Assembly: GCF_900129465.1 (NCBI RefSeq)
Contig: NZ_FSRA01000001.1
Location: 3,474,482-3,538,481 of the forward strand
Direction: 5' to 3'
DNA from: Chitinophaga niabensis
GTDB lineage: Bacteria; Bacteroidota; Bacteroidia; Chitinophagales; Chitinophagaceae
DNA: 64,000 nucleotides
Below are positions 1 to 9,718 of this stretch, in pieces. The notes beneath the pieces are model-generated. The model had not been told where the DNA came from, did no database searches, and saw only the letters and a program-made list of their open reading frames with translations. Within the stretch, counting starts at the first letter, position 1; each line of letters begins with the position of its first letter. Position numbers and translations under genes: made by a program.

Positions 1-2
1 CC

Positions 3-347
3 CGCTTAAAAACTTTCCTGTATGCTGTTTGCCGCCGCTTATGGCTCAAAAAGTTACAGGGAAACGCTTTAAACGGGCCTATTTATGAGGAATTGGAAGA
101 AACTACTCCCGCAGAGGAGACCCTGGAAGCGCAGGAAGAGAAAGACCTCCTTTTTAGCAAGATGGAAGCATCTATGGAAAAGATAGGGGAACCTTGCAAA
201 ACCATCCTCGAAGATTATTACATCCATCGTAAGAGCATGCTGGAAATTGCGGACCGCTTCGGTTATACCAATGCGGAAAATGCCAAAAACCAGAAATATA
301 AATGCCTGATGCGCCTGAAGAAATTATTCTTTGCTCAAAATAAATAA
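3..347 (+). CDS. RNA polymerase sigma-70 family factor, 3' part (5' end outside window)
   Basis: The frame is open from the window edge. Its first residues (TSLYAVCRRLWLKKL) resemble the end of sigma region 2, where ECF-type factors bind the -10 element. After an acidic linker comes a region-4-like helix-turn-helix (CKTILEDYYIHRKSMLEIADRFGY...NAKNQKYKCLMRLK) that would contact the -35 region. A TTG at 93 could be mistaken for a start, but the upstream homology shows the gene begins before the window. The stop is 21 bp before a membrane protease gene with an anti-sigma-like N-terminus, so the two probably form one unit. The promoter class recognised is unknown. Confidence 0.85.
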   Translation, partial: RLKTFLYAVCRRLWLKKLQGNALNGPIYEELEETTPAEETLEAQEEKDLLFSKMEASMEKIGEPCKTILEDYYIHRKSMLEIADRFGYTNAENAKNQKYKCLMRLKKLFFAQNK

Positions 348-368
348 AAGGCCCCAGGGGCTACTGTG

Positions 369-1442
369 ATGAACGATATACATCTCATACAAGAAATAGA
401 GCGCTATCTGGATGGCGAAATGAGCACCCCCGAAAGGGAGGCGTTCGACGTCCTCCGTCGTAGCGATTCCAATATAGACCGGCAGGTGACCGAACATCAA
501 CTGCTGTTACAACAGTTCAGGGCCAATGGCCAGCGGAAAGCCCTCCTTCGTAAGATGGAAGCTATTCACGCCCAAATGCCTGCCATTCCGGTTGCACAGC
601 CGGCAACACCTGTTGTTAAAATGCGCAGCAAGCGCACCTGGCTCAACCTGGCTGCCGCAGCCTGCATTGCCCTCCTCACTTCCCTTGGTACTATTGCTGT
701 TATGCAAAAAGCCGCCAAGAACTCCTCTACTGCCCAGTATGAAGATGTAAGAAGGGTATTGAACAATATCCAGCGTTCCCAGAATGCCCTCAACCGCGAT
801 ATCAATATTATTAAGAAGGCTCCTCTTAACCCGGGTACTTATGGCGGCACCTGCTTTGCCATCTCCCGGAACGGCTATATGGTTACCAATTATCATGTAA
901 TTGCCGGAGCGGACTCCATTTATATACAGAATAATAAAGGCGAAGCATTCAAAGCTGTCAGCGTATTCGAAGATGTATCCAGCGATCTGGCCGTTCTCCG
1001 TATTGCTGATTCCGGCTTCCGTTCACCTTCTTTACCTTACTCCCTGAAACAACAACCTATCCGCCCCGGGGAAGAAGTATTCACCATGGGTTTCCCACGG
1101 GACGAGATCGTTTACGGAAAGGGATATATCAGCGCACAAACCGGTTTTAACGGAGATACCCTGGCCTACCAGGTATCTATCCAGGTAAATCCGGGCAACA
1201 GCGGTGCTCCCCTGTTGGATAATAATGGAGAAGTGATCGGTATCATTACAGGTAAACAATCTACGTCAGACGGTATTGCCTTTGCAGTTAAATCAGGTCA
1301 CCTGAAACGTTTACTGGATGAATTACCGAAAGAGCGGTTCTCCCGTAAAGATCTGAAAGGGAATCAGCTGAACGGCCTCAACCGTGTAGAGCAGTTGAAA
1401 AAACTGGAAGAGTTTGTGTATATGGTGAAGGTGTATAACTAA
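369..1442 (+). CDS. Membrane-anchored trypsin-like serine protease with anti-sigma-like N-terminus
   Basis: Roughly 357 residues. Residues 1-60 (IERYLDGEMSTPEREAFDVL...) resemble the cytoplasmic head of Bacteroidota anti-sigma factors. One membrane helix lies at about 93-113. Residues 155-310 form an S1C/HtrA-type trypsin domain with a complete triad: His177 (TNYHVI), Asp207 (SSDLAVLRI) and Ser279 (NPGNSGAPLL). There is no obvious PDZ domain. The protease would face the periplasm. It follows a sigma gene by 21 bp, which suggests a sensor or anti-sigma role in envelope stress; that role is inference. A GTG one codon earlier (366) is an alternative start. Confidence 0.85.
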   Translation: MNDIHLIQEIERYLDGEMSTPEREAFDVLRRSDSNIDRQVTEHQLLLQQFRANGQRKALLRKMEAIHAQMPAIPVAQPATPVVKMRSKRTWLNLAAAACIALLTSLGTIAVMQKAAKNSSTAQYEDVRRVLNNIQRSQNALNRDINIIKKAPLNPGTYGGTCFAISRNGYMVTNYHVIAGADSIYIQNNKGEAFKAVSVFEDVSSDLAVLRIADSGFRSPSLPYSLKQQPIRPGEEVFTMGFPRDEIVYGKGYISAQTGFNGDTLAYQVSIQVNPGNSGAPLLDNNGEVIGIITGKQSTSDGIAFAVKSGHLKRLLDELPKERFSRKDLKGNQLNGLNRVEQLKKLEEFVYMVKVYN

Positions 1443-1464
1443 GCGAATTAGAAATGAAAAATAG

Positions 1465-1502
1465 AAGGAAGAGCTGGAGTGATCCGGCTCTTCCTTTTTT
1501 TA
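1465..1502 (+). terminator. Intrinsic terminator between convergent genes
   Basis: A perfect 10-bp stem (AAGGAAGAGC at 1465-1474, GCTCTTCCTT at 1487-1496) runs into a T-tract on the plus strand. On the minus strand the same hairpin is followed by a shorter T-rich stretch, so it may serve both the protease gene and the convergent gene ending at 1505. Confidence 0.85.
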
Positions 1503-1504
1503 TC

Positions 1505-2281
1505 CTATTGATCTTCCTTTAAAGTAGCCTTTGGATCCCTTCTCCATAATTTGGCCCGCTCCGCTGTCCAGTAGATCAATGTTTCATTGGTCATGGTCCG
1601 TAACAGGTCGTGCGAAGGAGTGTATTTGTAGATGAACTGCAGCAGGGAATCTCCCACCAGGCCCGTTACTTTGGTCACAAAGGCTTTGGAATAACGGTAA
1701 TCCACATAGGATTGCCTGTTATATTCATCGTACAGTTTCTTGAATTTGCGGAGATCTTTCTCCTTTTGGGAATACCGGGAGAAGGGGCTAAAAACGACAC
1801 CAAATCCTCCCTGTCCGGGGCCTCTTTTGGATTTATCTACCAGGCTGCGGTTCTCAGTTTCCAGGAAAGGCCTGAATTCTTCAGCACGGGCCAGAGAGTC
1901 CAGCTGGTAAGGACTCCATTTCCCGGATACTTCCACACTTGGCAGAAAACGCTCCTGCTCGCGCATGCGTACATCATTCACCTGCGTACCTGCATAATTG
2001 GTTACCGTAAAACTATCGGATACATAACCAATAAAGGATACAATAATAACATCCCCTTTACTGGCACTGATGCGGTAATATCCGCCATTGTCAGAAAAGG
2101 CTTTTGCGTTCGTATTCTTATTACGAACGGTGGCCGGGTATAAAACCGTTTTTTTTATCGGATCAGTGATCTGGCCGCGCACCAGTACGGGTGTTTCAGA
2201 TTGCGCGAGGGCTTTGCCAGCAAAACCTCCTGCTATGAGGCAGGCTACTATCGGGACGAGGAACAGTCTACAGGATTTCAT
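1505..2281 (-). CDS. Secreted protein with carboxypeptidase-like regulatory domain
   Basis: 258 residues. A signal peptide (about 1-26, ending GKALAQ) is followed by a carboxypeptidase-D regulatory-like beta-sandwich, residues about 33-110 (VRGQITDPIKKTVLYPATVRNKNTNAK...DVIIVSFIGY). This is the same fold that begins SusC proteins, but there is no TonB plug or barrel here. The remaining 150 residues are charged and match no family I recognise. Proteins of this shape are common in Bacteroidota and mostly uncharacterised. It is probably periplasmic or surface exposed. It is monocistronic and convergent with the protease gene. Confidence 0.75.
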   Translation of the reverse strand: MKSCRLFLVPIVACLIAGGFAGKALAQSETPVLVRGQITDPIKKTVLYPATVRNKNTNAKAFSDNGGYYRISASKGDVIIVSFIGYVSDSFTVTNYAGTQVNDVRMREQERFLPSVEVSGKWSPYQLDSLARAEEFRPFLETENRSLVDKSKRGPGQGGFGVVFSPFSRYSQKEKDLRKFKKLYDEYNRQSYVDYRYSKAFVTKVTGLVGDSLLQFIYKYTPSHDLLRTMTNETLIYWTAERAKLWRRDPKATLKEDQ

Positions 2282-2356
2282 ATAACTATTAACAATTATG
2301 CACCAAAATAGTTAAGTATTCCCCCGTAATTATGCCGTACGCTGTTAAATGTATCC

Positions 2357-2405
2357 TAAAAAAATACCGATATCCGGAGGCAGGGCTTCCTGTCTCCGGT
2401 ACCGG
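2357..2405 (-). terminator. Intrinsic terminator of the CsbD-like gene
   Basis: Read on the minus strand, a long imperfect stem (CCGGTA-CCGGAG-a-CAGG with its complement, AAGC loop) ends in TATTTTTTT. It lies directly after the stop at 2414. Confidence 0.8.
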
Positions 2406-2413
2406 CTTCATTT

Positions 2414-2599
2414 TTACAAGGAACGGATGAGATTGATCACCTCATCCCGAGATTTACCCAGTTTGATCTGGATCTGGCCGATGAGCCGGTCATCTTTGCC
2501 TTGCTCATAGAACAGGTCTGTGTCAGAAAGGTCAGCAAACATATTTTTCAGTTTCTGTTTGATCTCATTCCACCTATCCTTGATCATTAGGATGTCCAT
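2414..2599 (-). CDS. CsbD family small stress-type protein
   Basis: 61 residues, the usual CsbD length. The sequence has the family signature: an N-terminal DRWNEIKQKLKNMFADLSDTDL, a central GKDDRLIGQIQIKLGKSRDEV and a short helical end. CsbD proteins are small, highly charged cytoplasmic proteins induced by general stress in other bacteria; their molecular function is not established. The start is followed by two further in-frame ATGs, so the exact N-terminus (MDILMIKDRW) is uncertain by four residues. Confidence 0.8.
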   Translation of the reverse strand: MDILMIKDRWNEIKQKLKNMFADLSDTDLFYEQGKDDRLIGQIQIKLGKSRDEVINLIRSL

Positions 2600-2683
2600 A
2601 TCGCAATGATTTAAAGTTAAATAATAAAGGGACAGCTAATGAAATTCAAAGTTTGTGCCAAATGAGACAGATGGGCCATGGTG

Positions 2684-2708
2684 GCGGCAGGAGAAAATCC
2701 CCTGCCGC
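2684..2708 (-). other. Strong hairpin downstream of the xylose operon
   Basis: An 11-bp stem (one G-U) with a three-base loop sits six bases past the stop of the last xylose operon gene. There is no T-tract, so it may be a 3' mRNA-stabilising structure rather than a classical terminator. Confidence 0.5.
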
Positions 2709-2713
2709 TCCGG

Positions 2714-3646
2714 CTATGCTTTTATCTTAGTAGTAGTGGTAAAACAGGCAGATTGCCCGGCGGGAATGGTAACAAGACCGATGCCATTATTAAAGGCATT
2801 TGGAGCACCTGTAAGATTTTCCACCGCAATGCTTTTACGATGCGGCGGCGTATAGATCTGCAGGATGGGATAACTCTTTTCCGGATAGAATTCGATACTG
2901 ATACCTTTCAGGGGATCATGCAGGGTGCATAACGGTGACGGTTGCCCGAAATCCAGCACGAAAGAATTATCCAGGCTTATGCCCTCCATACTTTTTGCCT
3001 GGCTAAATGCTGTATAAGGCAATACTTTGCCGGTGGGGATCAATTGTTCGTTGAATTCCACGATCTCTTTGGAATGGAATTGCAATTCCAGCTGATCCAC
3101 AGGCGTGCCGGTAGAAAAATACGGATGCCAGCCATCCATCATCGGGATGGGCGCCGTATGGTCATTGGTGATGGTAGTGGTCACTTCCAAAGCATTGCCA
3201 CTGAGCAGGCGATACTGTACATCGCAGGTATATGCAAAGGGGTAACCGGGATCGGTACCTTTGTATTTGTGCTGCAGTGAAACACTTGCATACTCCGGGG
3301 TAGCTTCTTCCGTTATGATTTCAAAGACCTGGTCGTACAGCAAACCGTGAATAGGTGATTTGCTGACGGTGTAATCTTTCTGTTCCCAGCTGTATTGCGC
3401 ATCTTTAATGCGGCAGGCAAACGGACTTAGTTTCACGCTTTTGAAACTACCGGCTACCTGCGCCTTCATTTCATCGCTGTTCCTGTAACTGTCGATAAGG
3501 TTGGTCTTCTGCCCTTTGTGCATGAATTCAAATGCATGCAAAAGCGCGCCATAGGAAGGGATGATCTGTACGCTGGTACCAGCATCGCTTTTTAACTCAA
3601 TAATGTAAAAACCGTTCTGCTGGAGGCGTGCTGTACTAAAACTCAT
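2714..3646 (-). CDS. Aldose 1-epimerase (mutarotase) family protein
   Basis: 310 residues, GalM-like fold. The family interconverts alpha and beta anomers of aldoses in the cytoplasm. Visible signatures are the HGLLYDQVFE region near residue 100, the catalytic-type histidine in MDGWHPYF and the glutamate in SIAVENLTG near the C-terminus. It is the last gene of the symporter-xylB-xylA operon, three bases after the xylA stop. It therefore probably feeds the xylose anomer preferred by the isomerase; the substrate is inferred from position only. No signal peptide is seen. Confidence 0.85.
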   Translation of the reverse strand: MSFSTARLQQNGFYIIELKSDAGTSVQIIPSYGALLHAFEFMHKGQKTNLIDSYRNSDEMKAQVAGSFKSVKLSPFACRIKDAQYSWEQKDYTVSKSPIHGLLYDQVFEIITEEATPEYASVSLQHKYKGTDPGYPFAYTCDVQYRLLSGNALEVTTTITNDHTAPIPMMDGWHPYFSTGTPVDQLELQFHSKEIVEFNEQLIPTGKVLPYTAFSQAKSMEGISLDNSFVLDFGQPSPLCTLHDPLKGISIEFYPEKSYPILQIYTPPHRKSIAVENLTGAPNAFNNGIGLVTIPAGQSACFTTTTKIKA

Positions 3647-3649
3647 GCT

Positions 3650-4978
3650 TTATATATACTGATTGATGATGTTTTCGAGCCACTCCTGTCTGCCACTGGT
3701 CTGCTTCGGTTCACCATTTGCCAATGCGAAACTTCTCAGGTCTTCCAGTTGTAGTTTGCCTTCTTCAAACGCTTTACCCTGACCATTATCAAAAGATGCA
3801 TAACGATCTGTACGGAATTTCTTATAAGGAGATTCATGCAGGATCCTTTCGCCGATAATAGCAGCACGGGCAAATGCATCCATACCGCCGATATGTGCAT
3901 GGAAGATATCTTCCAGGTCTGTAGAGTTCCTGCGTGCTTTAGCATCGAAGTTTACACCGCCCCCTGCAAATCCGCCTGCTTCCAGGATCACCAGCATGGT
4001 TTCCACCAGCTCGTTCAGGTTCATGGGGAACTGATCTGTATCCCATCCGTTTTGGTAATCGCCGCGGTTAGCATCTATGCTGCCCAGCATACCAGCATCT
4101 GCTGCTACCTGTAACTCATGCTGGAAAGTATGACCTGCCAGGGTAGCGTGATTCACTTCGATATTCAGTTTGAAATCTTTATCCAGACCGTATTCACGGA
4201 GGAAGCCGATCACAGTAGCACTATCGTAATCATATTGGTGTTTGGTGGGTTCACATGGTTTAGGCTCTATGAAGAAAGTACCTTTGAAACCCTGCTTGCG
4301 TGCATAATCTTTTGCCATCGTAAGGAAACGGGCCAGGTGGTCCAGCTCACGTTTCATATTGGTGTTCAACAGGGTCATATAACCTTCGCGGCCTCCCCAG
4401 AAAACATAGTTCTCACCACCTAATGCGATGGTAGCATCCAGCGCATTTTTCACCTGCGTACCGGCATGTGCCACTACGGCAAAATCAGGATTGGTGGAAG
4501 CACCATTCATATAACGCGGATTGCTGAATACATTGGCAGTCCCCCAGAGCAATTTCACACCGCTGACTTTTTGTTTTTCTTTCGCATATTCCACGATCTG
4601 CTGCATATGGCTTTCATATTGCGCCAGGCTATCACCTTCATCTACCAGGTCTATATCATGGAAGCAGTAATAAGGCACACCCAGTTTGGTAATGAACTCA
4701 AATGCTGCGTCCATTTTATCTTTAGCCTGTTGTACAGGGTCTTTAGCTGTTAACCAGGGGAAAGCTTTTGTACCGGGGCCGAAGGGATCTCCGCCTGTTC
4801 CGCAGAAGGTATGCCAGTAACTAACGGCAAAGCGGAATAATTCTTCCATTGACTTTCCGTTGATCACTCTCTTACTATCGTACCATTTGTAGGCAAATGG
4901 ATTATCTGATTTTACGCCCTCAAACTGGATCTTTCCAACGGAAGGGAAATAAGTTTTAGTTCCTGTAATGATATTCAT
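3650..4978 (-). CDS. xylA: Xylose isomerase
   Basis: About 442 residues from the start I choose ([14 protein letters not shown] at 4978). It converts D-xylose to D-xylulose in the cytoplasm. Active-site signatures are present: His107 and Asp110 in CFHDIDLV, the metal-binding [27 protein letters not shown] and the DANRGD and NFDAKARR segments. The frame stays open 45 codons further up, but that extension overlaps the end of xylB and lacks isomerase homology. From 4978 the gap to xylB is 13 bp and the length fits class II xylose isomerases. Confidence 0.97.
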   Translation of the reverse strand: MNIITGTKTYFPSVGKIQFEGVKSDNPFAYKWYDSKRVINGKSMEELFRFAVSYWHTFCGTGGDPFGPGTKAFPWLTAKDPVQQAKDKMDAAFEFITKLGVPYYCFHDIDLVDEGDSLAQYESHMQQIVEYAKEKQKVSGVKLLWGTANVFSNPRYMNGASTNPDFAVVAHAGTQVKNALDATIALGGENYVFWGGREGYMTLLNTNMKRELDHLARFLTMAKDYARKQGFKGTFFIEPKPCEPTKHQYDYDSATVIGFLREYGLDKDFKLNIEVNHATLAGHTFQHELQVAADAGMLGSIDANRGDYQNGWDTDQFPMNLNELVETMLVILEAGGFAGGGVNFDAKARRNSTDLEDIFHAHIGGMDAFARAAIIGERILHESPYKKFRTDRYASFDNGQGKAFEEGKLQLEDLRSFALANGEPKQTSGRQEWLENIINQYI

Positions 4979-4991
4979 GTTCAATGTTTTT

Positions 4992-6479
4992 TTAGTATTC
5001 AAGTAAGATTTGATCCAGCCGCTTTTTCCATTGGTTATAGGCGGCTGCATATGCTTGTTGCGGGCCTTTTTCCGGTTCAATAGTGGCAAGGCATTCCATA
5101 CCAATAAAGGCATCTTTCATATTGCTATAGTAACCGGAGCCTACACCGGCAGCACGTGCCGCACCTAATGCGCCATCCGTATTATATAGTTCTATGCTAA
5201 CACCGGCAGTGTTGGCAAAGGCTTCGCGGAATAAAGGACTGAGGAACATATTGGCTTTACCGGCACGCACGCGGTTGATCTTCAATCCCATTTCGCGCAT
5301 GATATCCACGCCATAGGTTAAAGCAAACACAATGCCTTCCTGGCCTGCTCTCAGCAGATGCTGCTGATGATGCACACCAAATGCCAGCCCTTCCATCCTT
5401 GCACCGGGTTGCCGGTTAGCGAGAATACGTTCCGCACCGTTTCCGAAAGGAAAGATCTGCAGTCCTTCAGAACCGATAGGCGCCTGCGCAGCCAGTTCAT
5501 TCATCTTGTTATAATCCAAACCACCTGTGATAGAACGCAACCAGCTGTTTAAGATACCGGTTCCGTTGAGGCACATCAGTACGCCATTCCTGATCTCTTT
5601 CGCAGTTTGGTTTACATGGATAAATGTGTTCACCCTGCTTTGCGCATCATAAGCCACCTGGTCGTGCACGGCATATACCACTCCTGATGTACCTGCTGTG
5701 GTAGCTGCTTCGCCTGGTTGCAGCACATTGAGGGAAAATGCATTATTGGGTTGATCGCCGGCCCTGTAGGTAACAGGGATACCTGCTTTCAATCCTAACA
5801 ACTGCGCCGCCTTTTCTGTTACACGGCCCTGCTCTCCGAAAGTAGGAACAACCGGGGCGAGTAATTCCCTGTCTATATTATAATAGTTGAGTAACGAAGC
5901 GGATACCTGCTGATCTGCAAAGTCGTAGAAGATCCCTTCGGATAAGCCGGACAAAGTAGTGGCCGCATCACCTGTTAAGCGCATGGCAATAAAATCACCG
6001 GGCAGCATAATGTGCTGAATGCGTTTGTATTTCTCCGGTTCATTCTGCTGCACCCAGCGTAATTTGGATGCGGTAAAATTCCCGGGGGAATTGAGCAAAT
6101 GCGGTAACGTATAAGCCTCGCCCAATGCGATTGCAGCCTCATCTCCTATCTGCACAGCACGGCTGTCGCACCAGATGATAGCAGGCCGTAATACCTGTTG
6201 TTCTTTATCCACGCAAACCAATCCATGCATCTGGTAGGCAATACCGATGGCATTTACGGCTGCGGGATCGAAGGGATGTAATTGTTGTAATGCATGTGTT
6301 GCTTTGATCACTTCCTGCCACCACATTTCAGGGTCCTGCTCTGCCCATCCTGAACGGGGAACCTGGATCACCAGTTCTTCAGCAGAACCGGTGGCCGTGG
6401 CCAAACACTTACCTGTAGCGGCATCGAGTAATGCTGCTTTGATGGAAGACGATCCTATATCATAGCCGATTAAGTACAT
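4992..6479 (-). CDS. xylB: Xylulokinase
   Basis: 495 residues, FGGY carbohydrate kinase. It phosphorylates D-xylulose to xylulose 5-phosphate for the pentose phosphate pathway. The N-terminal ATPase fold begins [18 protein letters not shown] (phosphate-1 motif). [10 protein letters not shown] and AIIWCDSRA match the substrate region, and [10 protein letters not shown] is the phosphate-2/adenosine segment. The C-terminal FGGY domain carries [16 protein letters not shown]. It lies 5 bp after the symporter stop and 13 bp before xylA, so co-translation in one operon is likely. Gene context makes xylulose the best substrate assignment. Confidence 0.95.
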   Translation of the reverse strand: MYLIGYDIGSSSIKAALLDAATGKCLATATGSAEELVIQVPRSGWAEQDPEMWWQEVIKATHALQQLHPFDPAAVNAIGIAYQMHGLVCVDKEQQVLRPAIIWCDSRAVQIGDEAAIALGEAYTLPHLLNSPGNFTASKLRWVQQNEPEKYKRIQHIMLPGDFIAMRLTGDAATTLSGLSEGIFYDFADQQVSASLLNYYNIDRELLAPVVPTFGEQGRVTEKAAQLLGLKAGIPVTYRAGDQPNNAFSLNVLQPGEAATTAGTSGVVYAVHDQVAYDAQSRVNTFIHVNQTAKEIRNGVLMCLNGTGILNSWLRSITGGLDYNKMNELAAQAPIGSEGLQIFPFGNGAERILANRQPGARMEGLAFGVHHQQHLLRAGQEGIVFALTYGVDIMREMGLKINRVRAGKANMFLSPLFREAFANTAGVSIELYNTDGALGAARAAGVGSGYYSNMKDAFIGMECLATIEPEKGPQQAYAAAYNQWKKRLDQILLEY

Positions 6480-6484
6480 AGTTT

Positions 6485-8098
6485 TTACCAGAATATAGTG
6501 TACAATGCTGCCAGGATACCACAGATCAGGATAGCCCCCACTGTAAATCCGGTGTTGAGTTTGAACATGGAAGCATCCACCTCAAGGCCTTTAGGATTGT
6601 TTTTGCTTTTCGGATCCAGAAGGCTCACCAGCACCATTATGGCTACGATGATCACAAACACCCAGCCCATACGGTTGATGAAGGGCAGTTCAGGGATAAA
6701 ATATTTCAGCGCAACGGATAAAGGAATAGCCAATGCAGCGCCTACCAGTGCAGCGTTTGCAGTGGTACGTTTCCAGAAGAAACCGAGGATGAAGATGGCA
6801 AATACACCCGGAGAGATAAAGCCGGTATATTCCTGGATGTATTGGAAGCCCTGGTCCAGGCTCTTCAATGCAGGCGCCACCAAGGCACCAATGATGATGG
6901 CCACGATGATAGCAATGCGGCCCACTTTCACCTGTTCTTTTTCAGAAGCTTCTTTATTGAAGAAGTGTTTGTAGATATCAAGGGTGAAGATGGTAGCGAT
7001 ACTGTTTGCCTTTCCGGCGAGGGATGCCACGATCGCTGCAGTGAGTGCTGCGAAAGACAATCCTTTCAATCCTTCCGGCAGCAGGTTCAGTAACACGGGG
7101 TATGCATGGTCCGGCTTTACGTTACCTGCAGTATCCAGCATTTCCTTCTGGAATACACCGTTCTTATACAATACGTAAGCAGCAATACCTGGCAATACTA
7201 CAATCACGGGCATCAGCAACTTCAGGAAACCTGCAAAGAGCAGACCGTTACGTGCAGTTTTCAGATCTGCACCCAATGCACGTTGTGTGATGTATTGGTT
7301 ACAGCCCCAGTAGTTGAGGTTCACGATCCACATACCACCAATGAGTACGGCGATACCGGGAAGGTCTTTATAATGTTCGCTTGAACTGTCAAAGATCATG
7401 TGGAAATGCTCCGGTGCTTTCTGGCGTAACAGGCCCAATCCTTCCATCATGCCTTGTCCGCCGAAATGATCGGACACAAGGTTCAGTGCAAGATAGGTTG
7501 TAGCCAAACCACCCAGTACCAGGAAGAACACCTGCAATACATCTGTATAGCCAATCACCTTCATGCCACCCAGCGTAATGAAAATAGCAAAGATGGAAAG
7601 CCCGACGATCACGGTGGAGAACTCATATCCTGAAATGGTCTGAATAGCTAAGGCTCCCAGGTACAGGATAGAAGTGAGGTTTACAAACACATACAACAGG
7701 AGCCAGAATACGGCCATCACTGTACTTACGCGACTATCATACCGCTGCAGCAGGAATTGCGGCATGGTAAAGATCTTGTTCTTGAGATAGATGGGCAGGA
7801 AGAAAATAGCCACTACCATCAGCGTAGCCGCTGCCATCCATTCATAAGTGGAAATTGCCAGTCCCATTTTAAAACCGGAACCGGACATACCGATGAACTG
7901 TTCAGCAGAGATGTTGGATGCGATCAGTGAAGCGCCGATAGCCCACCACGTGAGAGATCCTTCTGCAAGGAAAAAGTCCTTTGTATCTGTGGTTGCTTTC
8001 TTTTTTCTACGATAGATATAATAACCATATCCGGCAACGATCAGAAAATAAAAGAGGAACACAATTTTGTCCCAGAAGAATAATGATTCATTTTTCAT
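6485..8098 (-). CDS. Sodium/solute symporter family sugar transporter (probable xylose uptake)
   Basis: 537 residues with about 14 hydrophobic segments, SSS (SglT-like) family. The first helix (FYFLIVAGYGYYIYRRKK), the WWAIGASLIASNISAEQFIGMSGSGF segment and SFAALTAAIVASLAGKANSIATIFTLDIY are typical of the sodium-binding core. It sits in the inner membrane and couples sugar import to Na+. As first gene of the xylB-xylA operon it most likely carries xylose; that substrate is inferred. No xylose-responsive regulator lies beside it. Upstream (8099-8190) I see GTTAACGT-containing direct repeats but no clear consensus promoter. Confidence 0.9.
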   Translation of the reverse strand: MKNESLFFWDKIVFLFYFLIVAGYGYYIYRRKKKATTDTKDFFLAEGSLTWWAIGASLIASNISAEQFIGMSGSGFKMGLAISTYEWMAAATLMVVAIFFLPIYLKNKIFTMPQFLLQRYDSRVSTVMAVFWLLLYVFVNLTSILYLGALAIQTISGYEFSTVIVGLSIFAIFITLGGMKVIGYTDVLQVFFLVLGGLATTYLALNLVSDHFGGQGMMEGLGLLRQKAPEHFHMIFDSSSEHYKDLPGIAVLIGGMWIVNLNYWGCNQYITQRALGADLKTARNGLLFAGFLKLLMPVIVVLPGIAAYVLYKNGVFQKEMLDTAGNVKPDHAYPVLLNLLPEGLKGLSFAALTAAIVASLAGKANSIATIFTLDIYKHFFNKEASEKEQVKVGRIAIIVAIIIGALVAPALKSLDQGFQYIQEYTGFISPGVFAIFILGFFWKRTTANAALVGAALAIPLSVALKYFIPELPFINRMGWVFVIIVAIMVLVSLLDPKSKNNPKGLEVDASMFKLNTGFTVGAILICGILAALYTIFW

Positions 8099-8186
8099 TG
8101 TAGCTCAGTGAAACGTGTTAACGTGGTGAATGAAAATAGCGCGTCAAGATAACAAACTATTTGAAGTATTTTACTAGTACAGATAT

Positions 8187-8222
8187 AAAAAGTGTTCCGG
8201 GTACATTTCTTCCCCGGAACAC
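8187..8222 (-). terminator. Intrinsic terminator after the GH95-GH29 operon
   Basis: On the minus strand a perfect 10-bp stem, GTGTTCCGGG / CCCGGAACAC, is followed by TTTTTAT, 21 bp past the GH29 stop. Confidence 0.9.
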
Positions 8223-8242
8223 CTTAATACATTCATTATCAA

Positions 8243-9706
8243 CTATATAACCTCTGTTACTTTAAATGTCCACGCATATTCGCAGGGAACTTCTTTTACA
8301 GAAAGCTTTGGTACGGTCACTTCTATCCCCTCTTTCACCTTCTTAAAGGCCAGTGGCTTTTTAAGACCCAGCATTTGAACGGTAGTTTTAGCAGAAGTGT
8401 TTAGCACCCTGATCAGGAATTTTCCCTCCGGAAGCTGTGGGGTAACGGCATACAGGGTATTACCGTTGCGGGTAAAGAAGATCTCTTTTACAGCAAAACC
8501 GGGATCAGGGTTTACAGTCTGTTTCAGCATGGCTTCTCCGCTTACCATACCTGCTGCGGGTTTCCAGTCGCGGCGGCCTGTGGACCATTGTACCGTAGTT
8601 TTACAACTCCGGGTATTATAGATCGCCTCTCCATTCACATCCAGCCATTTACCGATCTGTAACAGGCGTTCCTGCATAATCGGCGGGATCTTACCTTGTG
8701 CATCGGGCCCGATGTCCAGCAGGAGGTTACCACCACTGCTTACGATATCCAGCAACAGGTACACTAGGGATTGCGCGCTGTTGTAATCTTCAATGTCTTC
8801 ATTACGGTTATAGCCGAACGAAAATCCCATGCCACGGCATTCTTCCCATGGGCGGTTGAAGGTGGCGCCAACTTCATATTCCGTAGTATAGTAACCGCCG
8901 TGTTTTTTGCGGATGCCTTTCCCCCAGCGGTCGTTCACTGCGATCTTATCTTTCACGGGTGATTCATTATACAACCAGGTGAGGAATTCGCGGGACTGCC
9001 ATAAAGTATCAGATTGTTCCCATTCCCCATCGGGCCAGATGATATCCGGTTCGTAACGGTTCACGAGGTCTTTCAGTTGCGGGATCATATGTTCATTCAC
9101 ATACTGTTTATATTGTTTGTTCTTGTATAGGGGATTGAACCATTCGTAGAGGGAATAGTAGAAGCCCATCTTCACACTGGTCTTTTTAACCGCTGCGGTG
9201 AGGTCTCCCAGCAAATCTCTTTTAGCACCGGATTCCATGGCATTCCAGGGTTTACCGAAAGCTTTGCTGGCTTCCCTGCTGGGCCATAATGCAAAACCAT
9301 CATGGTGTTTGGAAGTGAGTACGATGTATTTGGCGCCCGACCTTTCAAAGAGCTTAGCCCATGCATCCGGATCATAATCTTCTGCTTTGAAGAGGTCGGC
9401 AAACTGGTAGTAAGAAAAGTTCTCTCCGTACACTTTATTGTGATGATCAAATACGGCAGTGGGTTTCGGGTTGTTGTTGCCGTACACCTGTTTGGTTTGC
9501 AGCCAGTACTGGTACCATTCTGAGTAAGTGCCCTTGGGGGACCAGGCAGGAACGGAATATACTCCCCAGTGAATAAAGATGCCGAATTTAGCATTCTCGA
9601 ACCATGCAGGAACAGGCCTGCTGTCCAGCGACTCCCAGGTAGGTTTATACTGGGCTTTGATGGTGAATGGCAGCAAGAGCCAGAAAAGAAACTTTAAATA
9701 CTTCAT
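8243..9706 (-). CDS. Alpha-L-fucosidase, GH29 family
   Basis: 487 residues with a signal peptide (about 1-18, ending FTIKAQ), so exported. GH29 enzymes remove terminal alpha-L-fucose with retention. Family landmarks are WFENAKFGIFIHWGVYSVPAWSP near residue 35, the YIVLTSKHHDGFALW block (H134-H135-D136) and the nucleophile-type Asp226 in PDIIWPDGEWE. SSGGNLLLDIGP marks the barrel end, followed by a C-terminal beta domain. It is 12 bp downstream of a GH95 gene, so the two fucosidases are probably co-expressed on the same fucosylated glycan. The linkage is unknown. Confidence 0.93.
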   Translation of the reverse strand: MKYLKFLFWLLLPFTIKAQYKPTWESLDSRPVPAWFENAKFGIFIHWGVYSVPAWSPKGTYSEWYQYWLQTKQVYGNNNPKPTAVFDHHNKVYGENFSYYQFADLFKAEDYDPDAWAKLFERSGAKYIVLTSKHHDGFALWPSREASKAFGKPWNAMESGAKRDLLGDLTAAVKKTSVKMGFYYSLYEWFNPLYKNKQYKQYVNEHMIPQLKDLVNRYEPDIIWPDGEWEQSDTLWQSREFLTWLYNESPVKDKIAVNDRWGKGIRKKHGGYYTTEYEVGATFNRPWEECRGMGFSFGYNRNEDIEDYNSAQSLVYLLLDIVSSGGNLLLDIGPDAQGKIPPIMQERLLQIGKWLDVNGEAIYNTRSCKTTVQWSTGRRDWKPAAGMVSGEAMLKQTVNPDPGFAVKEIFFTRNGNTLYAVTPQLPEGKFLIRVLNTSAKTTVQMLGLKKPLAFKKVKEGIEVTVPKLSVKEVPCEYAWTFKVTEVI

Positions 9707-9718
9707 ACGCAGACGTGT

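Noticed and set aside
4979..5113. In-frame N-terminal extension of xylose isomerase
   Set aside because: It overlaps the end of xylB, has no isomerase similarity, and the start at 4978 gives the family length and a 13-bp intergenic gap.
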